A stretch of 64,000 nucleotides of DNA from NCBI RefSeq assembly GCF_958298935.1, contig NC_084928.1:18321501-18385500 (forward strand), in the 5' to 3' direction. The stretch's first letter is position 1; each line of letters starts with the position of its first letter. Source of the stretch: Phragmites australis. Lineage: Eukaryota; Streptophyta; Magnoliopsida; Poales; Poaceae. Positions 34,233 to 45,951 of the stretch are shown piece after piece. The notes beneath the pieces were generated by a model, which was not told where the DNA came from, made no database searches, and worked only from the letters and a program-made list of their open reading frames with translations. The position numbers were made by a program, and so were the translations under genes.

Positions 34233-35100
34233 TCAGACTACACACTCCGCATCATAGACCGCCTTCGGCCAAAAGAACCCTTGCCTGAATGCTTTTCCGA
34301 CGAGGGCTCGAGTGCCTATGTGCGAGCCACACAGTCCTCCATGTATTTCTCTCAGCAAGTTTTGCCCCTCTGCCTCGGATATACATCGTAGCATTGATGC
34401 GCAGACTCCTATCTTGTACAAGTCATCTCCCACAATTTTGTAGTTTCTGGATCTCTGTGTCATGCACTTCGCCTCGACATTATCTTCAGTCTGATAGTAG
34501 CCGCGAAGATAAGCCATTATGGGAGAGTGCCAATCTTCGCCCTCAATTATAGAGACTAGGCGTGCCTTCTGCGAAGAGGCCTCTACAGCTGGCACCTTCA
34601 ATTTTTGATAAAACACATCTGGCGGTATTGGCAGATTTTGCACCGCGGCCTTTGCAAGGTCATTGGCCTCAAAGTTGCCATTTCTTGATATGCTCTTGAC
34701 TGTGAATCTCAGGAAATGCTTTTCCATGCTTCGAACCACTGCCATGTATTTGACTAGTTCTGGCTCCTTCGTCTAAAATGTCTTGTCAATTTGGCTTGCT
34801 ATCACTTTAGACTTTGTCTTGACCAAGACCCTTAGGGCGCCCAATGCTCGCGCCTTACGAAGGCCAAGGAGAACTGCTTCGTACTCTGCAACATTGTTTG
34901 TCAATCAAAACTCGAGCCTGGCGGCGTATCTCAACTTCGCTCCCGAAGGCGAAGACAACACTATCGCCGCACCAGCGCCCAAAGCCCCCCAGACTCTGTC
35001 ACAATATGCGTTCTAGACCGGGTCTAATGGTACTTCCTCTGGAGCTTCGGCCCGCGGCGTCCAATTTGCCACAAACTCTGCTAATGCCTGAGACTTCATT
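34233..35100 (-). pseudogene. Tat second RNase H-like domain and integrase zinc finger
   Basis: After the first RNase H, the minus strand encodes a second RNase H fold (LTNNVAEYEAVLLGLRKARALGA near 34905-34845, and the frame 34745-34233 starting MAVVRSMEKHFLRFTVKSISR). Then comes the integrase N-terminal zinc-finger region (LLREIHGGLCGSHIGTRAL, FFWPKAVYDAECVV). A dual RNase H is diagnostic of the Tat/Ogre clade. Stops near 34913, 34776 and 35016 interrupt it. Confidence 0.8.
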
Positions 35101-36489
35101 GCTATTCCGGTGTGATCTCTACAGCCCATTTCGCAATCCTCCCTGTAGCTTCACGATTTTCAAACATGTCACGAAGGGGTAAGGAGGTGGGCATTGTAAT
35201 CTTGTGAGCCGTAAAGTAATGGCGAAGTTTTCGCGATGCCATTACTAGCACATAGGCCACCTTTTCCATTTCGGAGTAGAACCTCTTTGGGCCCGCCAAA
35301 GCCTTCGACACATAGTATACAGAAAATTGTTGCAACCTTTTATTTTCTTGCCTTTCTTGCACGAGTACGGCACTTATTGCCGAAGGGGATGCTCCTATGT
35401 ATAGCAACAACTTAGCCTCAGGATCAGGGCTGGAGAAGGCCGTGAGCTTTGTTAGATATTTCTTCAACTCGTCGAAGACTTCCAGCTGCTCCGCGCCCAA
35501 TTTGAAGGGGTCAGAGCCTTTTAGCGTTTTGAAGAAAGGTAGGCTTCACTCGACTGATTTTACGATGAACCGGTTTAGCGCTGCCAACCTACCTTCTAGG
35601 CATTGTGCTTGTTTCCTACTCTGCGGGGGTCTCATGTCAATTATTGCTTGAATTTTTTGAGGTTCTACCTCGATGCCCCTTTTCGAGACCAAGAAGCCTA
35701 GCAACCTTCCAGACTGCACCCCATACGCGCATTTTTTTGGGTTTAGCTTTAGGCCTGCACTTCACAGGTTTTTGAAAGTTTCCCGAAGGTCTTCGAGGTG
35801 TTGGTCCTTTCTGATGCTTTTGACCACTATGTCGTCGACATATGCTAAGACATTTGACCCTAGCTGTGAATTCATCACTGTCTGTACCAACCTGGCGAAG
35901 GTGGTGCCAGCATTCCGAAGGCCAAAGGCCATCCTTACAAAGCAATATATACCGAAGGAGATTCTGAAACTTGTTTTTTCTCATCCTCCTTCGCCATCCA
36001 AACCTGGTGGTACCCAGAGTATGCATCCAGAAAACTCAACATCTCACAGCCAGCAGCAGAGTCCACCAGTTGATCAATTCGTGGCAGTAGAAAGTCATCC
36101 TTCAGACAAGCTCTGTTTAGGTCTGTGAAATCTACACACATCCTCCACTTGCCATTACTTTTCTTGACTATCATTGGGTTAGCCAGCCACTCCGAATGCA
36201 ATACTTCACACACCATGCCGGCGTCAAGCAACTTCTACACTTTAGCCTTAGCTGCCTCTTCCCTCTCTTTTGAAGCCTTTCAAAGCTTTTGCTTCTTGAG
36301 CTTCGCATTTGGGTCTACATTTAGAGTGTGTTGAATTATTTCTCTGCTGACTCCTTGCAAATCCTTCGGAGACCAGGCGAAGATATCTTCATTGTTGCGA
36401 AGGAACAAAATCAACCTTCGTTGAGCTTCTTCTGTGATTTCTGCCCCAATGACGACTTTTTTGTCTGACCTATCTGGACACAGCGGCAC
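35101..36489 (-). pseudogene. Tat reverse transcriptase and first RNase H
   Basis: The RT begins in 36489-36280 (ITEEAQRRLILFLRNNEDIFAWSPKDL) and continues at 36231-35970 (LHSEWLANPMIVKKSNGKWRM, DFLLPRIDQLVDSAAG, LSFLDAYSGYHQVWM). A frameshift in the AAAAAACAAG run near 35970 moves the frame. The catalytic box then reads LAYVDDIVVKS near 35825, with both aspartates present. RNase H follows at 35500-35102 (LLLYIGASPSAISAVLVQE, SKALAGPKRFYSEMEKVAYVLV). The damage is light compared with other elements in the window. Confidence 0.85.
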
Positions 36490-36504
36490 TTTCTTGGTCT
36501 GTCC

Positions 36505-38365
36505 TTATAGTCCAGCCTTCGCCATTTTATGTACCTTCGGTTGCTCTTCGCGTTCTTCATGATCCATCGAAGGTCCAGCCACTACATGGACATTTCGCCG
36601 GCCTAGAGTATTTCCCACTTCAATCCTACGGGCCACCTGTTGATCTCTGAGCATTGTTATGACACCTCCGGGACCAGGCGTCTTCATGCACAAATATGCA
36701 TGGTGCGGTATTGCTCCGAATGTATTCGAGACTCCTCGTCCAAATGTTGCATTGTAGGGATAGTTGATATCAACCACATCGAAGGTGATATCTTCCGTTC
36801 GAAAATTTGACCCCTCACCAAATGACATCGGGATTGCTATCTTCCCCAAAGAATTGATTTTCTTTCCACCTGAAGCCTAGCAGCGGGGACCTAGCCTAGT
36901 GAAGGTCACTTCACTGCAAACACATCCTGTCGAAAGCATCAGGGAAGATGATATATGTTGAGCTTCCGCCATCTATCAGGATTTTGTGCACTTCATTTCT
37001 TGAAATGTTTGCAGTGACGACGAAGGCGTCCGTATGTGGGTAATCTAGAACCCCCATGTCTTCCTGTGAGAAGGTAATGGACACATCGGACCATCTTGAA
37101 TGGACATAAGTTGGCCCTACACCAACATGTTTAACCCTTCGCACATATTCTTTTTGCTGCCTCTTCGATTCTGTTTCCTGATTGGATCCTCCAGAGATAG
37201 CCAACACAACATTGTATATGCGGTTTACCGTGCTCACCGATCTGCTGGTTTCCGGAGGGGCTTCGATTGCTGGTCTTGGAGGAGGCGGTGGGAGCTCCCC
37301 TTGGAAAGTCAACTGACCAACAGTTTGGTCCGACGGAGCCAAAGGTACAGGAACATATTGGTGTGTCAGCGCAACCATTGGTCGCCACTGGTTAGCGAAC
37401 GTTGTGTTTGGGTTGCGGGTCTGATTGGTTTCCCACGCTTTGCCCTGTCTGAAATGTGTGGTATGATGCACAATTCTCGCATGATCGAAGGATTGTTTCG
37501 CTAAGCTTTCTTTCATGGCCATGACATGTGGGCACTGTTTTGTCCGATGACCAGCACCTTCGCTGTGTAACTCACAGTACAATGTTACAGGGTCCTGCGG
37601 AGCCCGTCCTCCTCGGCCTCTAACACTTTGGCCTCCTCGAGTAGCCTCACCTTGTGCTTCGCTGAACCCCTGGGTGACTTCGACTGGTCCGGAATCTATC
37701 TGGTCAACTTCTTTTTGCTTCAATGTGTACTCAAATGCTTCGGCTTTTTTGACATGCTTCGGTCTGTCTCTGGAGTGTCCAGCGTTTGCCTCTCTGGTTG
37801 ATGCATTTGTCTTTAGCATTTTTGAAGCTGCCATCTCACTCTTCCTCCGAAGGTGATCCAACTCGGACCTTGCATACTCTTCCATCTTATTGAAGAGCTC
37901 CTGTACACTTTCCGGTCTCTTGCGTGTAAACTTTCCTGCCAAAAGCCCTCCTCTGATGCCCTGTATAGCGGCATCAATGATGGTGTCTTTGCTCAAGCCC
38001 TTCGCTTGGCAGTGAATGTGTATGAAGCAACATATATAGCTCTGCAGTGTCTCCATGGGTTGTTGCTTCAGTGCGAAGAGTTCGCTGGCGGTAACCTTGT
38101 CCACTCAATTTCTTTGGAAATTACTATATAGGGCATTGCGCAATTGCTCCCATGAATAAATGGATCCTGGAGACAACGCGAAGTACCACGACCTCGCTAT
38201 CCCCTTAACCGCTAATACAAAGGCCTTCGCCAGTGTCGCGTCGTCTCCTCCAATGGATTCGATTGCCGCCTCGAAACTCATGACAAACTCTCTCAGATCT
38301 GTCTCTCCGTCAAACATTACCACTCTAGGCATCTTGAAGCCTGAAGGCCACGGTTGGTTCTGCAA
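36505..38365 (-). pseudogene. Tat gag and protease
   Basis: The gag capsid core starts at 38365 (MFDGETDLREFVMSFEAAIES, ARSWYFALSPGSIYSWEQL). A single in-frame TGA at 38105-38107 interrupts it. It then continues for 397 codons to 36911 (LFALKQQPMETLQSYI, then a zinc-binding CELHSEGAGHRTKQCPH). The protease active site is near 36975 (ILIDGGSSTYIIF), and the domain ends in the 36849-36505 frame (VVDINYPYNATFGRGVSNTFGAIPHHAYLCMK). One nonsense codon and one frame break separate the parts. Confidence 0.82.
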
Positions 38366-38509
38366 GCCAACGGAGAGCGGTGACTCTGGATCACCCGCGC
38401 ATGACCGTCATCGAAGGTCCTACGCCGGTCATGTTATGACGTCTGACGGAGTCATGTGGCAAGCCGTTTCATCTGCGCGATGTAGCATGTCAATCTCTTC
38501 TTGCATTTT

Positions 38510-39053
38510 CTACAGTGTTCTTCTGGCTTCTTTTGCTCGTCGGCGATATTCCGCGGCCTTCCAACTTGCTACCAAGCTATCCAGCGTGCGCTTTTTCTGC
38601 GCAATTTTCCTCTCCAATTCTTTGGCTTCTAGTTTGGCTATTCTTTCCTCTTCTGTCTCATCTTCGTCTTCATATTCTCCGAAGTTACCTAGGTCATCCC
38701 ACTCTTCAGCAACATGCGCCTTTCTTCCTTCTTCTGCTGAAGCCTCAAAGCGGGTGCGAACATTAGCTTCTATGCTTCGCACTACTCCTATTGTGTCTTC
38801 CTGGATGGCCGCTTCATAGCGGTCTCTGTTATCGCCTGAGGGCGCCACATTTACACCATCGTGTTCTTGCTGGCCGCCGACGGCTCCACCGATCAAAGCG
38901 CTACCTGGATCCAGCACCACCGAAGGGAGCATTTCGGCCGAAACCCCAGCTGGAACCAGGCGCTCCGACAATGCCTCCGATGTATTGAGTGGCTTCGTCT
39001 TCTTGTTAGGTGGTATGGCTTCGGACTGTCCGATCCCCATAGACGGCACCAAC
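38510..39053 (-). CDS. Tat gag N-terminal region and leader
   Basis: A 180-codon minus-strand frame starting close to the LTR (MVPSMGIGQSEAIPPNKKTKPLN...) ends in an acidic and basic coiled coil (EDEDETEEERIAKLEAKELERKIAQKKR). It lies directly before the gag core with a frame break in between. The likely PBS (TTGGTGCCGTCTATGG on the minus strand) is at about 39039-39055. Confidence 0.6.
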
Positions 39054-39652
39054 CGTTGGTGTCTAAGTCACCAAACAACAAGGAAGGCCTTTGATCTAGA
39101 GGGAAAGTCGAAGGCTTCGAAGTGTGACACGTATCAGAGGGTGAAATAATCTTAATTCCTCTGTTACCTCAGTTACAATGCTAGCCTATTTATAGCCCGT
39201 ACTCAACCACTCCACACTAGGATTTACAGTTTCACTCCCCCTGCCACATTCCTAGCATATTCGGGGGTATTATGGTACCATCAAGTACATCTGCACATTT
39301 ACAACTATACCCTGAGTGGCTACACAGGCTTCGACGCCCACCAGGCACTTTCGGCCAGCCTCGGCGTTGCACCCCGAGTCACCCTTTGGTCTCCATCCGA
39401 AGGTTCGCCAAAGTCTTCGCCTATTTTGATCCCCAGCGTTGTGGGTCGACTTTGGGCTCCTACCAAAGGCACGCCAGAGACTTTGCCTATGCTGACTATT
39501 GGTGCCGCGGATCGACTTTCGGCCTCCAACCAAAGGCCTGCTAGAGCCTTCGCCTGCACTTCCTAAAACACAACTGCAATATTCATCAATGCTCAACCAC
39601 CAGCGGACTTCGACTCGCCATCCGACGGGGTACAGGAGATCATCCCCCAACA
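39054..39652 (-). repeat. Tat 5' LTR
   Basis: 599 bp, starting on the minus strand TGTTGGGGGATGATC and ending at the PBS. A TATA box (GCTATAAATAGG on the minus strand) lies at 39185-39196. It pairs with 27398-28012. TSD AAGTC follows at 39653-39657. Confidence 0.9.
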
Positions 39653-39657
39653 AAGTC

Positions 39658-40079
39658 CATTAGATCTATAAATCACAAGATAAGACATGAATTTACCTGG
39701 GTATAAATTTCTATTAATTAAAATTTGGATTTAAGATTGAATCCATTCCATGTACAACTATATCAAGTCTCAATGCATAATAAAACTATTACATTCAGAT
39801 TTAGAACGTCCAGAATAATATTAAGTAGCTTACATATCATAACTCTATGCCTAATACAATTCTAATTCTAATGTTAATATCATGGTCTGTATCAAATTTC
39901 AAGGAATAAAGTTTCAAGATTTGATTGCAACAAGGATGGAGTCCAATAATAAATTTTATGAAATGCCTGACGTACGTGTCCCCATTTGTTTTACAAAATA
40001 TGGAAATTATTTGAATCCATCCCTCTAGTAGACCATGTCGTAATGGATTAGACTGAAAGGAACACTCCATGCTTATATA
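39658..40079. other. Gene-poor flank left of the host gene
   Basis: AT-rich sequence without a recognised element or supported coding frame. The TSD shows it once followed directly on from 27392. Confidence 0.5.
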
Positions 40080-40281
40080 CTCACTTCATTCTATAACTTT
40101 TTATGTATAAAATCCAGCCAAACTTTCGAACATTTCAAACATTCAAGATATGCATTATAAAAATTATATTAGTAGATTTGTCATAAGAATGGTTCCATAA
40201 TAAAGTTAAAGTAGTGAAAATATTTACGTCGCAAAGACCACAACAAGTAAGTGACATTAAATAAAAAAGAGTGAAGGAGTA
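40078..40281. mobile_element. Stowaway-type MITE, 200 bp
   Basis: 40080-40279 starts CTCACTTCATTCTATAA and ends AAAAAGAGTGAAGGAG, giving inverted ends related to the CTCCCTCCGT consensus of grass Stowaway elements. TA flanks both sides (40078-40079 and 40280-40281), as expected for Tc1/mariner insertion. Confidence 0.75.
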
Positions 40282-41259
40282 AATGTTAAAACTTGATATA
40301 ATTCTGTTAATTGTTGTGAAGGTTAGATTCTCTTGGAAAATCTCTTGGAAAATGATGGGACAACATAAAATCTCTTGGAAAATGGAAATACAGGATAAGT
40401 ATTACCATCAGGCACCAAAAACAAGCACTTTGGCCTCTACTGTATTTTTTCGGAGGATGTTAATATGAACTATGGAGGTGCGAAAATTATAGTGTACTAT
40501 GTATGTGAGTGTCGTTTTGCTGGATAAATTGTGTTTCCAGCGGCATTTCATGGAGGTGCCACTTTAACGAAGTACTCGCCCAACATTATTCCATTTTATA
40601 TGACCAAACTAGCCCATGAAGAATCAATAGCCTGGACTTACTACTGCTCTTACACGTAGGAATGCATATGGTGTACGGTAAAAGAGCTCTTAAGCTAAAT
40701 ATAGCAAGGGCTAAAACAAAGTTCGCGCTATTTTTCCTCCTACTTTTGAGCCGTTCCATTTTGTTCCTTTTCGGCTAAGAACGGAAATGCATAAATAATA
40801 CCTATTTCTATAATTAGGTTAGGGTCCTTTTGTCGCACTGGCCTCTCCTGGATCCCACCTATTCTTTGGTATTTTATGACAATAATTCTTCTTTGTTCCC
40901 GAACCTCTTGATTGGTGTTACAATTTATTTTCTCTCAACTTTCCTTCATTTTTTTCTACTTGAATAGCAAAATCTCTTCTCTGCCAGGTGAAATCGAGTT
41001 TGTGTTGATTCATTGTAAAGATAATCACATCTCTTTATAGATGTGACGATGTTGAAGAAGATGGTCAATGAGGCGTTATACTAAAAAAGAATGTGGAGAA
41101 AGAAGTTTGGAGATTACAGTTCATATCCAAACGGAAATTAAAGGAACAAAAGGGAGAGCGAAAGTTGATCAGGAAAAGGAGCTTGATGATTTTCACGATA
41201 GAAGTACACAATACAGACATTGATCAACTAACGAAGGAGGCGTGGCGAAGAAAGAGAGC
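40282..41259 (+). promoter_or_regulatory. Upstream region of the PERK gene
   Basis: About 1 kb without transposon coding sequence. It includes a triple repeat of TCTCTTGGAAAAT (about 40330, 40343 and 40371). A TATA-like TTTATAG lies near 41033 inside a small hairpin (CACATCTC...). The transcription start cannot be placed by eye. Any 5' UTR lies in the last 200 bases. Confidence 0.4.
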
Positions 41260-44117
41260 ATGTCAAATCTAGCCCCATCGCCAAGTTCTTCGTCATCAGG
41301 AGAAGAAAATGGAGGTGACAACTCCAACGATTCCAAGGCCCCTCCAGCCCCCGGTTCAATCTCAAGCTCAAGATCACCTCCTAATTCAAATGGCTGGTCT
41401 AGCCCGCCTCCATCTCCAAGCTCTGGAGACTCAAGATCTACCTCACCCTCAGATTCACAATATTCATCTTCCTCTAGCCCTCCTTCCCCTTCAGGAAGCC
41501 CTCCACCATCGCGTTCTTCGCCTTCGCCATCACCAAACCCACCTTCGCCATCTTCATGGAACGGTGGCAATTCCAACTCTTCACCGCCAGCATCTCCACC
41601 TTCCGAATCTTCTCGAAACAGCGGCAATTCCAATTCCTCCCCACTGGCTGGAAGGTCATCGTCGCCTCCGCAACGGTCGGAAGGCTCCCCGCTTTCTCCT
41701 GTACCTCCACCGTCCCCATCCTCCACTCAGGCCCCTCCCACAGCGTCAGGTGGGTCATTATCGTCATCGAGAGCATCTCCTCCTCACTCATCTCCATCAC
41801 CTCCACCGCCGTCTTCTGCTCCATCACCTCCACCGCCGACGAACCAATCTGTGGTCTTAATTCCTGTCGCTGTCTCGTCCAATAGTCCGCCGGGAGCACT
41901 GCCACCGCCTGGTTTAATGGCCATCTCACCTGGTGCCGCCATTGGTACCATGACGTCTACTACCTTTCCTGGTTTTACACCGTCAGTCAATACTGCCACT
42001 GGCGGCAGCCAGGTGCCTGGTTCGTCGGGCACATCCAACGGTGGTGGTGGGACGTCTTCATCAATAAACACCGGCACTTCATCGCAGTCATCTTTAGCCT
42101 CATCAACAGCAGGCATTAGCCATGTAGCTGCGGCCATTGGTGGCGCAGCCATCATGGGTTTGATGTTTGCTATGCTAGCCGTTTTCTTCATCATGTCGAA
42201 GAGGAAGAAGAAGAGGTCGACGGACGGTCTGGTTTATCACAACGGTAAACTTAACTCAGTAATCACATCGTATGCCACAATTCATGACTACGTGTTCATT
42301 ATTCATTAAAAGTGCACCACTAACTCAAGACATGCCATGCCGGCTGCAGATGGCAACTACTACATGAACTCGGCTCAATTCGGTGGCTCCAACCCATCGG
42401 GCACCCTCTATCCTCAACCACCAGGAGCATCAGTTGGCTGCTCCTACGGTCCCCCACCGACATCGGGCGCGGACAATGCTGGGGGAGGGTACTACCAGTC
42501 GGGTAGCATGGAGCCGCCGGGTTCCAAGTCGTTCTTCAGCTACGAGGAGCTGACGAGCATCACGAGCAGCTTCTCCCGGGACAACGTGATCGGCGAGGGC
42601 GGGTTCGGGTGCGTCTTCAAGGGGTGGCTTGCCGACGGCAAGTGCGTGGCCGTGAAGCAGCTCAAGGCCGGCAGCGGGCAGGGTGAGCGCGAGTTCCAGG
42701 CGGAGGTGGAGATCATCAGCCGCGTGCACCACCGCCACCTCGTCTCGCTCGTCGGATACTGCATCGCGCAACACCACAGGATGCTCATATACGAGTTCGT
42801 CCCTAACGGCACCCTGGAGCATCATCTCCACGGTAGTAGACAAAATCCAGTATATATATGTTGCGAAAATGCATGAACTCTTGTAGATATCTTGCTGCAA
42901 ATCCAAGGGGCCGGGTTTAATGTCTTCCCATGGAAATGAATGGAACCTTTGCTTGTTGTAGCTCACAGCATGCCGGTGATGGACTGGCCGACGAGGCTCA
43001 GGATCGCCATTGGCGCGGCAAAGGGATTGGCGTATCTCCATGAAGATTGTATGTTCGTTCCAGGAGCTTAATTATGACCAATACTGATGGTTTACCTTGT
43101 GTTTCCACTAATGTGCATTTGCACATGGGACACTCATGTTTTCTCTTTTTCTGACGCTGTACTTTCCAGGTCACCCAAGGATCATCCACAGGGACATCAA
43201 GTCGGCCAACATTCTGCTGGATTACTCGTTTGAAGCACAGGCAAGATTCGACGGATTCAACATCTTTTATTCCAAACTTTTTATCTGACCGTGTCACGCA
43301 TGCCGTTCAGGTTGCAGATTTCGGGCTCGCCAAGCTCTCCAACGACACGCGCTCCCATGTTTCCACTCGCATCATGGGGACATTTGGGTATGTTGACGCG
43401 TTCATTCAGTTTCATTTCTTTTTCCCTCTCTATATATGGAATTAAGCTGCTCCGTTTGAGCTCTATCCTTTTTCTCATGCCCAACGTACGTAGGTACCTT
43501 GCTCCGGAGTACGCGTCGAGTGGGAAGCTGACGGACCGGTCTGACGTGTTCTCCTTCGGCGTCGTGCTGCTGGAGCTCATCACGGGGCGGAAGCCTGTCG
43601 ACCAGAAGCGGCCGCTGGGGCAGGAGAGCCTCGTCGAATGGGTGGGTACACGACAGACAAAAGAGCGTAACGGCTCGCAACTCCCAAAGAACCTCGTAGC
43701 CCACTGACGCTTGCTTGCCAATGCCAGGCACGGCCGGTCCTCGTGGACGCCGTCGAGACGGGCGACCTCGACGCGCTGGTCGACGCCCGGCTCGATGGTG
43801 CTTACAACAGGGCGGAAATGATCGTGATGGTGGAGGCCGCGGCGGCGTGCGTCCGCCACTCGGCTCCCAAGCGGCCCCGCATGGTGCAGGTGATGAGGGC
43901 GCTGGACGACGAGGCAGGGGGCATGTCAGACCTAAGCAACGGGGTGAAGGTGGGGCAGAGCCGGGTGTACAGCTCCGGGAAGCACGCGGCAGCCATCCAG
44001 CAGCTCCGCCTCACGGCCTTCGCCTCTGAGGAGTACACCGGGGAGTTTGAGCAGTCCAGAGAGCACGGCAAGGGCACCGACTCCGAGACGCAGCCGATAA
44101 ACCCGAAAGCGGGGTGA
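41260..44117 (+). CDS. PERK-like: Proline/serine-rich receptor-like protein kinase (PERK family), seven coding exons
   Basis: Exons are 41260-42244, 42350-42832, 42962-43048, 43170-43240, 43311-43387, 43494-43641 and 43728-44117. Phases agree throughout, giving 746 residues, normal for PERKs. ATG at 41260 is preferred; the same frame extends to a GTG at 41242, which is not a plant start. Residues 1-288 are Ser/Pro-rich ([20 protein letters not shown]) with no classical signal peptide, as in the family. Residues 289-312 are one membrane helix, followed by SKRKKKR. The kinase starts at FSYEELT (about 391) and has [43 protein letters not shown] and [12 protein letters not shown], all active-type residues. 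A 65-residue tail ends the protein. Intron 4 has a GC donor. PERKs sit in the plasma membrane and are thought to sense the cell wall. This is the only intact host gene seen in the window. Confidence 0.93.
43241..43310 (+). other. GC-AG intron of the PERK gene
   Basis: The exon ends GAAGCACAG and the intron starts GCAAGA and ends TTCAG. The protein runs [13 protein letters not shown] in phase 0. No GT donor gives the conserved kinase sequence, so the GC donor is required. Its CAG|GCAAG context is the usual strong context for GC donors. Confidence 0.85.
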
Positions 44118-44553
44118 CACGACGACAGTCCTGCCACGCAGGTTGTTTCTGTTTTCGGGGAGGCGAACGGTCAGTTATTTCGAGCAGGAATTAACTCTTT
44201 AATCACCCTGTCTTACAGTTTTAGAAGGGCGTAGCAGCATTGTTGTAGGTCACAGGACGAAGTAGGGGTCAACTGAATAACGAACGAAAAGAAAATTAAC
44301 TAGGGCCTCTGTGGATACAAGGGATAAGCCAAATCTGGAGGCCCCTAGCATTAAATTTTATTGAGAAGAGAAGGCAGACTACAAAATTTGATGTATTTGG
44401 CAAAAATTCAGTCTCTCCACCGGGAAAAATCGATGAACCCGCATTTTCTCGTGGCAAGGCTGACCAATGGTCACCAATAGTTCGGTTCTCCTTGTGCACC
44501 ACTGATGCCGTTGACATAGCTAACCAAAGGTCAACAATGATTCGGTTCCTTCA
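44118..44553 (+). other. 3' flank of the PERK gene
   Basis: Should hold the 3' UTR; no canonical AATAAA was noticed. A short repeat, TAACCAAAGGTCAACAATGATTCGG compared with TGACCAATGGTCACCAATAGTTCGG (44460-44545), precedes the copia LTR. Confidence 0.4.
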
Positions 44554-44903
44554 TGTTATGTGTCGAATATTATGTACAGTTACGTTAGGACTTAGAGTTG
44601 TAATTGATGTATGGGTAGAGTTCGTGTTGGACTCTTGTAATCTGGCCTCCTATATGAGAGAACCACTGCTGTATCTAGTATGACGATATAGCGACAGGCT
44701 CGTATAGGGGCAGTGGTGGTTCTATCAGAACCCCGTAACGGCAGTTGTTGCAACCACGGGGAGGAGTACCCGTAGTCATATCTAGTGATGTAAGCTTTAA
44801 CTAAACCTCGTAGTAAACATCGTGCCTCTACTGTCGTTTATGCTTTCGCATGTATCGTCTCGGTATATCAATCTATCACTTCGACAGGTTAAATTTTCTA
44901 ACA
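44554..44903 (+). repeat. Copia 5' LTR, 350 bp
   Basis: Starts TGTTATGTGTCG and ends TTTTCTAACA (inverted TGTTA/TAACA). A PBS, TGGTACCAGAGC, follows at 44906-44917. There is no matching 3' LTR in the window. Confidence 0.6.
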
Positions 44904-44905
44904 AG

Positions 44906-44917
44906 TGGTACCAGAGC
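44906..44917 (+). promoter_or_regulatory. Copia primer-binding site
   Basis: TGGTACCAGAGC, complementary to the initiator tRNA-Met end with one C/T difference, two bases after the LTR. Confidence 0.7.
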
Positions 44918-45339
44918 TATAGTTGGATTAGATCTAGATATGGTGGGTGGAAGATCACGTAAAGACGTGAGGATTATGAATCTACAAGGTGTCGTGCAAC
45001 ACACATGCAGCGTAGTGTGGACATGGTGCAAGTGGATCATGGTGGTGGCCTTTGCACATAGGTGATGTGCGTGCGGCTATGGCGAGTCGACGCAGGCATA
45101 CGAATAGCACAAGTTGGATGGGAGCATCAGTGGTGGCTGGGGTTTCTAGCCTGACATCATTGTGGATAGTGGCATGGATGTCGTCCAAGGTGTTGCATTC
45201 AAGCTCATGCTTCTTTGTGACATGGGCGGATGGTGATGTCATCTAGGGTGTCACGGTGGAGCTTGTGCATGCATAGGCAGTAGTGGTGTGACTTCGATTG
45301 CAGGAGTGGGATGCTATGCGTCTTGTTTCCTTGTGTTAA
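44918..45339 (+). other. Copia leader remnant, truncated
   Basis: Leader and early gag-like sequence (MVGGRSRKDV-like frame at 44940) without a recognised domain. The element stops where Tat-type LTR sequence begins. Confidence 0.4.
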
Positions 45340-45951
45340 TGTTAATTATTCATTATATGGGTTGGAAACTCACATAACTGAGCAAAGTGGTGAGCCTTCA
45401 GAACTCAGGTGTGATCCGAAGGCTTAGTGGAAAACACACACAAGCTGGGGAACTGTGCACCATAATTAATGTCACCCACCTTTTCGATTACAATGTCACC
45501 CTATTTATAAGCCGTACCCGGCTGTTCTCTATTACAATTTATAATAATACCCCTCTAACTATCACATTATTAGCATATTTGTGGGTATTTTGGTACTATC
45601 CTAAGCACGCCTGTCCTATTTACAATCATGTCCTTCTTGGTCTTTAGTTACCAGTGACGGTCCTCCCTTCGCCTGTGAGGACACCTTCGGTGTTCCTTGG
45701 GCCATTCCCCCCCCCCCCCATGTAACCCAACGAAAGCCTTCGATCACCTTCTGAAGGCTAGACACAATCTTCGCCAATCCTAGCACCCGTACATGCTCCG
45801 GCGACGCCAAGCGTCTGCAAGGTACCTTCGGCATGTCCAAAAGGGTTCCTATAACATTACAAATCCACGATAGTAGTACACTTTGTCAGTAAGCAGTGCC
45901 GCAAAGACCTTCGACCCTACATCTGAACGGCCTATGAGACATCCCTCAATA
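45340..45951 (-). repeat. 3' LTR of a second Tat element
   Basis: Parallels the first Tat LTR: a TATA word at 45503-45512 (CTATTTATAAGCC) in the same relative place, CTTCGG-rich U3, a C13 run at 45707-45719, and the end CATCCCTCAATA followed by a PPT-type AGCAGCCCCCCACAGG, as at 28013. The left edge is estimated. Confidence 0.65.

Larger units (their letters stand above)
27398..39652 (-). mobile_element. Tat-lineage Ty3/gypsy retrotransposon with antisense ORF, 12,255 bp
   Basis: A complete element with two LTRs (27398-28012 and 39054-39652), TSD AAGTC and gag-pol on the minus strand. The plus strand near the 3' LTR carries a long antisense ORF (28450-31664), and a 109-bp tandem array separates the two. 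A second, archaeal-type RNase H-like domain after the usual RNase H, the antisense ORF of the 'putative gypsy-type transposon' family and the tandem repeats are all features of the Tat/Ogre/Retand clade (RIRE2-like in rice). gag-pol carries few breaks, so this is among the younger elements here. The LTRs differ by many substitutions, so it is not brand new. Confidence 0.9.

Noticed and set aside
41242..41259. Upstream extension of the PERK frame to a GTG
   Set aside because: GTG is not used as a start in plant nuclear genes; ATG at 41260 is the first in frame.
41193..41929. Long minus-strand and alternative-frame ORFs over the PERK extracellular domain
   Set aside because: They are shadows of a Ser/Pro-codon-rich exon. 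The plus-strand frame joins to a kinase with correct intron phases.
42430..43041. 203-codon minus-strand ORF across PERK exons 2-3
   Set aside because: It covers the conserved kinase exons in antisense and has no domain of its own. High GC keeps it open.
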